Shown piece after piece: positions 5,674-7,169 of a stretch of DNA of 7,169 nucleotides. Numbering within the stretch: position 1 is the first letter of the stretch; each line of letters starts with the position of its first letter. Origin of the DNA: Pseudomonadota bacterium. GTDB lineage: Bacteria; Desulfobacterota; WTBG01; JAGOGO01. The translations under genes and the position numbers were made by a program. The DNA lies in contig JAGHDE010000160.1 in the NCBI GenBank assembly GCA_021160085.1, positions 1 through 7,169 of the forward strand. Direction: 5' to 3'. Under the pieces are notes generated by a model. That model saw nothing but the letters and a program-made list of their open reading frames with translations, searched no databases and was not told the DNA's origin.

Positions 5674-7169
5674 GTGGCTATTGCCAGAATGACCAGAGTT
5701 TATATTGTCGGACTATCTGATCACAAAGAAGAAACAATGACTTTTCTTCAGAAGTCAGGGGTGGTACATGTTGAGCCGATTAGTGATATAACAGATGAGT
5801 TTGAAAGAAAAAATGCAGCTGCTTTGCAACAATCAAGAAAGATTAAACATATTAACAGCGCGCTCAAGCGTTACCGGCAACAGGAAGAGAAAATTTCTGT
5901 GCCTGTATCAGACAAGGAGATTGTATCTTATGTTGAAAAGAAGCTGTCTCAACTGGAAGAGATAGAAAACCGAAATCAGGCCCTCCAAAAAATCATTGGT
6001 GAACTTTCTGTCTGGGGGGATTTTAACCTCCAGCAGATTAATGCGCTTGAGGAGAACGGGGTTTACGTCCAGCGGTTTCATTTGGAGGAGAAAAAGTGGG
6101 ATGATTTCAGTGTTCCTGAGGGAACCTTTCTGGAAATAGTATCCAAAAAGAACGGCGTGTCCTTTTTTACAATAACGCTGGATAATCCTCTCCAGATTTC
6201 CCAGGCATCGATGCTTCCGTGGCCTGAAACAGGGCTTGAAGATGCTACCCGGGAATACGATCAATTATTAAAACAAAAAGATGAGTTGCTCAAAGAACTT
6301 GCCGGAGCTGCGGATAAGGATTCCATACTGCAAAAACAGCATGAAGATGCTTTGAATGAAGCCGCCTATACAGAAAATACCGGGACCGTCTATTCAGAAA
6401 ATTATATATTTGGCGTTCAGGGTTGGATACCGGAAGAACAGACAGACGCTTTTTTGCAAGGGGTTGAAAAGAACGATCTTCCTCTTCAAGTGAGTGTCAG
6501 GGATCCTCTTCCGGAAGAAGACCCTCCGTCATTATTCAAAAACAATTGGTTTATAAAGAGGATCGAACCCCTTTTGAAACTTTACGGTACTCCCAACTAC
6601 AAAGAAATAGATCCGTCCTATTTCTTTGCTCCATTTATGATCCTGTTTTTTGGTATCTGTTTAAGTGACGCTGGTTATGGCCTGGTTTTTTACCTCGTAT
6701 CTCACTTTATGGAAAAAAAATTGGGGTCAAAGATACAGGGTTTATCTCTGGTGATGAAGCTGTGTAAGGCCTTTTCGCTGGCAACTATAATTGTTGGTCT
6801 CGTAACTGGCTCGGTCTTTGGCTATAACTTTGTCAACCGGGAGTGGATTCTAATTGATATAGCCATTGGGGTCGGGGAACCGATGGTTTTGTTTTATATT
6901 TCTCTGGGGTTGGGGGTAATTCATCTTTCGCTTTCCTATCTTCTGGGGATGGCGCAAGCTCCTACCCTTCAGATTCAGTTGCATAAATTTGGTGTTTTGG
7001 GAGTTTTATGGGGCGGAGTCCTTTTGGTAAGCAGAAATATCTGGTTTTCAGATCCAGTTGCATTTATGCGCCAGCCTTTCTTTTATGGAGGGGTAGGGTT
7101 TCTTACCGCAGGCCTTATCCTTACCCTCTTTTTTGCAACCAACAATAAAAATTGGGGTATACGTATTGG
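5674..7169 (+). CDS. atpI: V-type ATP synthase subunit I (membrane stator), 3'-truncated
   Basis: This stator subunit (a-subunit equivalent) holds the ion half-channels beside the proteolipid ring and anchors the peripheral stalk. The frame runs from GTG 5674 to the window edge with no stop: 498 codons of an expected 600-650. Residues 1 to about 305 are the cytoplasmic domain, starting MAIARMTRVYIVG, with Glu/Lys/Gln-rich helices (about 45-110 and 190-235) that fit the coiled-coil arms. Membrane segments begin at about 316 with FFAPFMILFFGICLSDAGYG, matching the conserved F-F-G...D-x-G-Y-G block. More follow at about 370-386 (VGLVTGSVFGY), 403-425, 437-453 and 470-489. The later membrane helices, including the essential channel arginine, lie beyond the window. 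The 131-nt gap before this gene is unlike the rest of the operon. AtpK is expected next. Confidence 0.95.
   Translation, partial: MAIARMTRVYIVGLSDHKEETMTFLQKSGVVHVEPISDITDEFERKNAAALQQSRKIKHINSALKRYRQQEEKISVPVSDKEIVSYVEKKLSQLEEIENRNQALQKIIGELSVWGDFNLQQINALEENGVYVQRFHLEEKKWDDFSVPEGTFLEIVSKKNGVSFFTITLDNPLQISQASMLPWPETGLEDATREYDQLLKQKDELLKELAGAADKDSILQKQHEDALNEAAYTENTGTVYSENYIFGVQGWIPEEQTDAFLQGVEKNDLPLQVSVRDPLPEEDPPSLFKNNWFIKRIEPLLKLYGTPNYKEIDPSYFFAPFMILFFGICLSDAGYGLVFYLVSHFMEKKLGSKIQGLSLVMKLCKAFSLATIIVGLVTGSVFGYNFVNREWILIDIAIGVGEPMVLFYISLGLGVIHLSLSYLLGMAQAPTLQIQLHKFGVLGVLWGGVLLVSRNIWFSDPVAFMRQPFFYGGVGFLTAGLILTLFFATNNKNWGIRI

Noticed and set aside
5908..6264. Minus-strand open frame (118 codons) opposite atpI
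   Set aside because: The plus strand here encodes the continuous AtpI cytoplasmic domain, so this is a shadow frame.
1..7169. CRISPR array, tRNA, rRNA, insertion sequence or phage genes
   Set aside because: No regularly spaced repeats, cloverleaf sequence, rRNA-like block or transposase/phage reading frame was seen; the window is filled by the ATPase operon and its control region.

Overview
This window holds most of a bacterial V-type (A/V-type) rotary ATPase operon, read left to right: atpE, a DUF2764 gene, atpA, atpB, atpD and a 3'-truncated atpI. An AT-rich non-coding region of about 500 bases precedes it. The gene order E-DUF2764-A-B-D-I is that of the compact V-ATPase cluster known from Chlamydiae, Spirochaetes (e.g. 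Borrelia, Treponema), Bacteroidetes and scattered other bacteria. It differs from the Thermus/archaeal order, which has separate C, F and G genes. AtpA, AtpB and AtpD carry motifs typical of that bacterial clade. Base composition is moderate in the genes and clearly AT-richer upstream. The host is therefore a bacterium with the chlamydial/spirochaetal type of V-ATPase. The phylum cannot be fixed from the sequence alone.

Layout. Bases 1-499 contain no convincing gene. They hold a good leftward sigma70-type promoter (187-216) and a good rightward one (319-347), so this looks like a divergent control region with an atpE leader of about 145 nt. Bases 500-5542 hold five tightly packed genes, with gaps of 6, 2, 7 and 12 nt. 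Several starts depend on Shine-Dalgarno sites lying inside or against the preceding gene, so translational coupling is likely. Bases 5543-5673 are the only sizeable gap in the operon and contain a stem-loop (5626-5641). From 5674 to the window end is atpI, reading off the edge with about 498 codons visible.

How the genes work together. AtpA (catalytic) and AtpB (non-catalytic) form the A3B3 head. AtpD is the central rotor shaft, AtpE is the peripheral stalk, and AtpI is the membrane stator carrying the ion half-channels. The proteolipid ring subunit (AtpK) is expected just downstream, outside the window. No gene for subunits C, F or G is visible. The DUF2764 protein occupies the place of the subunit C gene and shows short resemblances to subunit C/d (AC39), making it a candidate divergent rotor-to-ring adaptor. 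This is the most interesting point here. The rest is a well-known type of operon, and I see no sign of an entirely new system.
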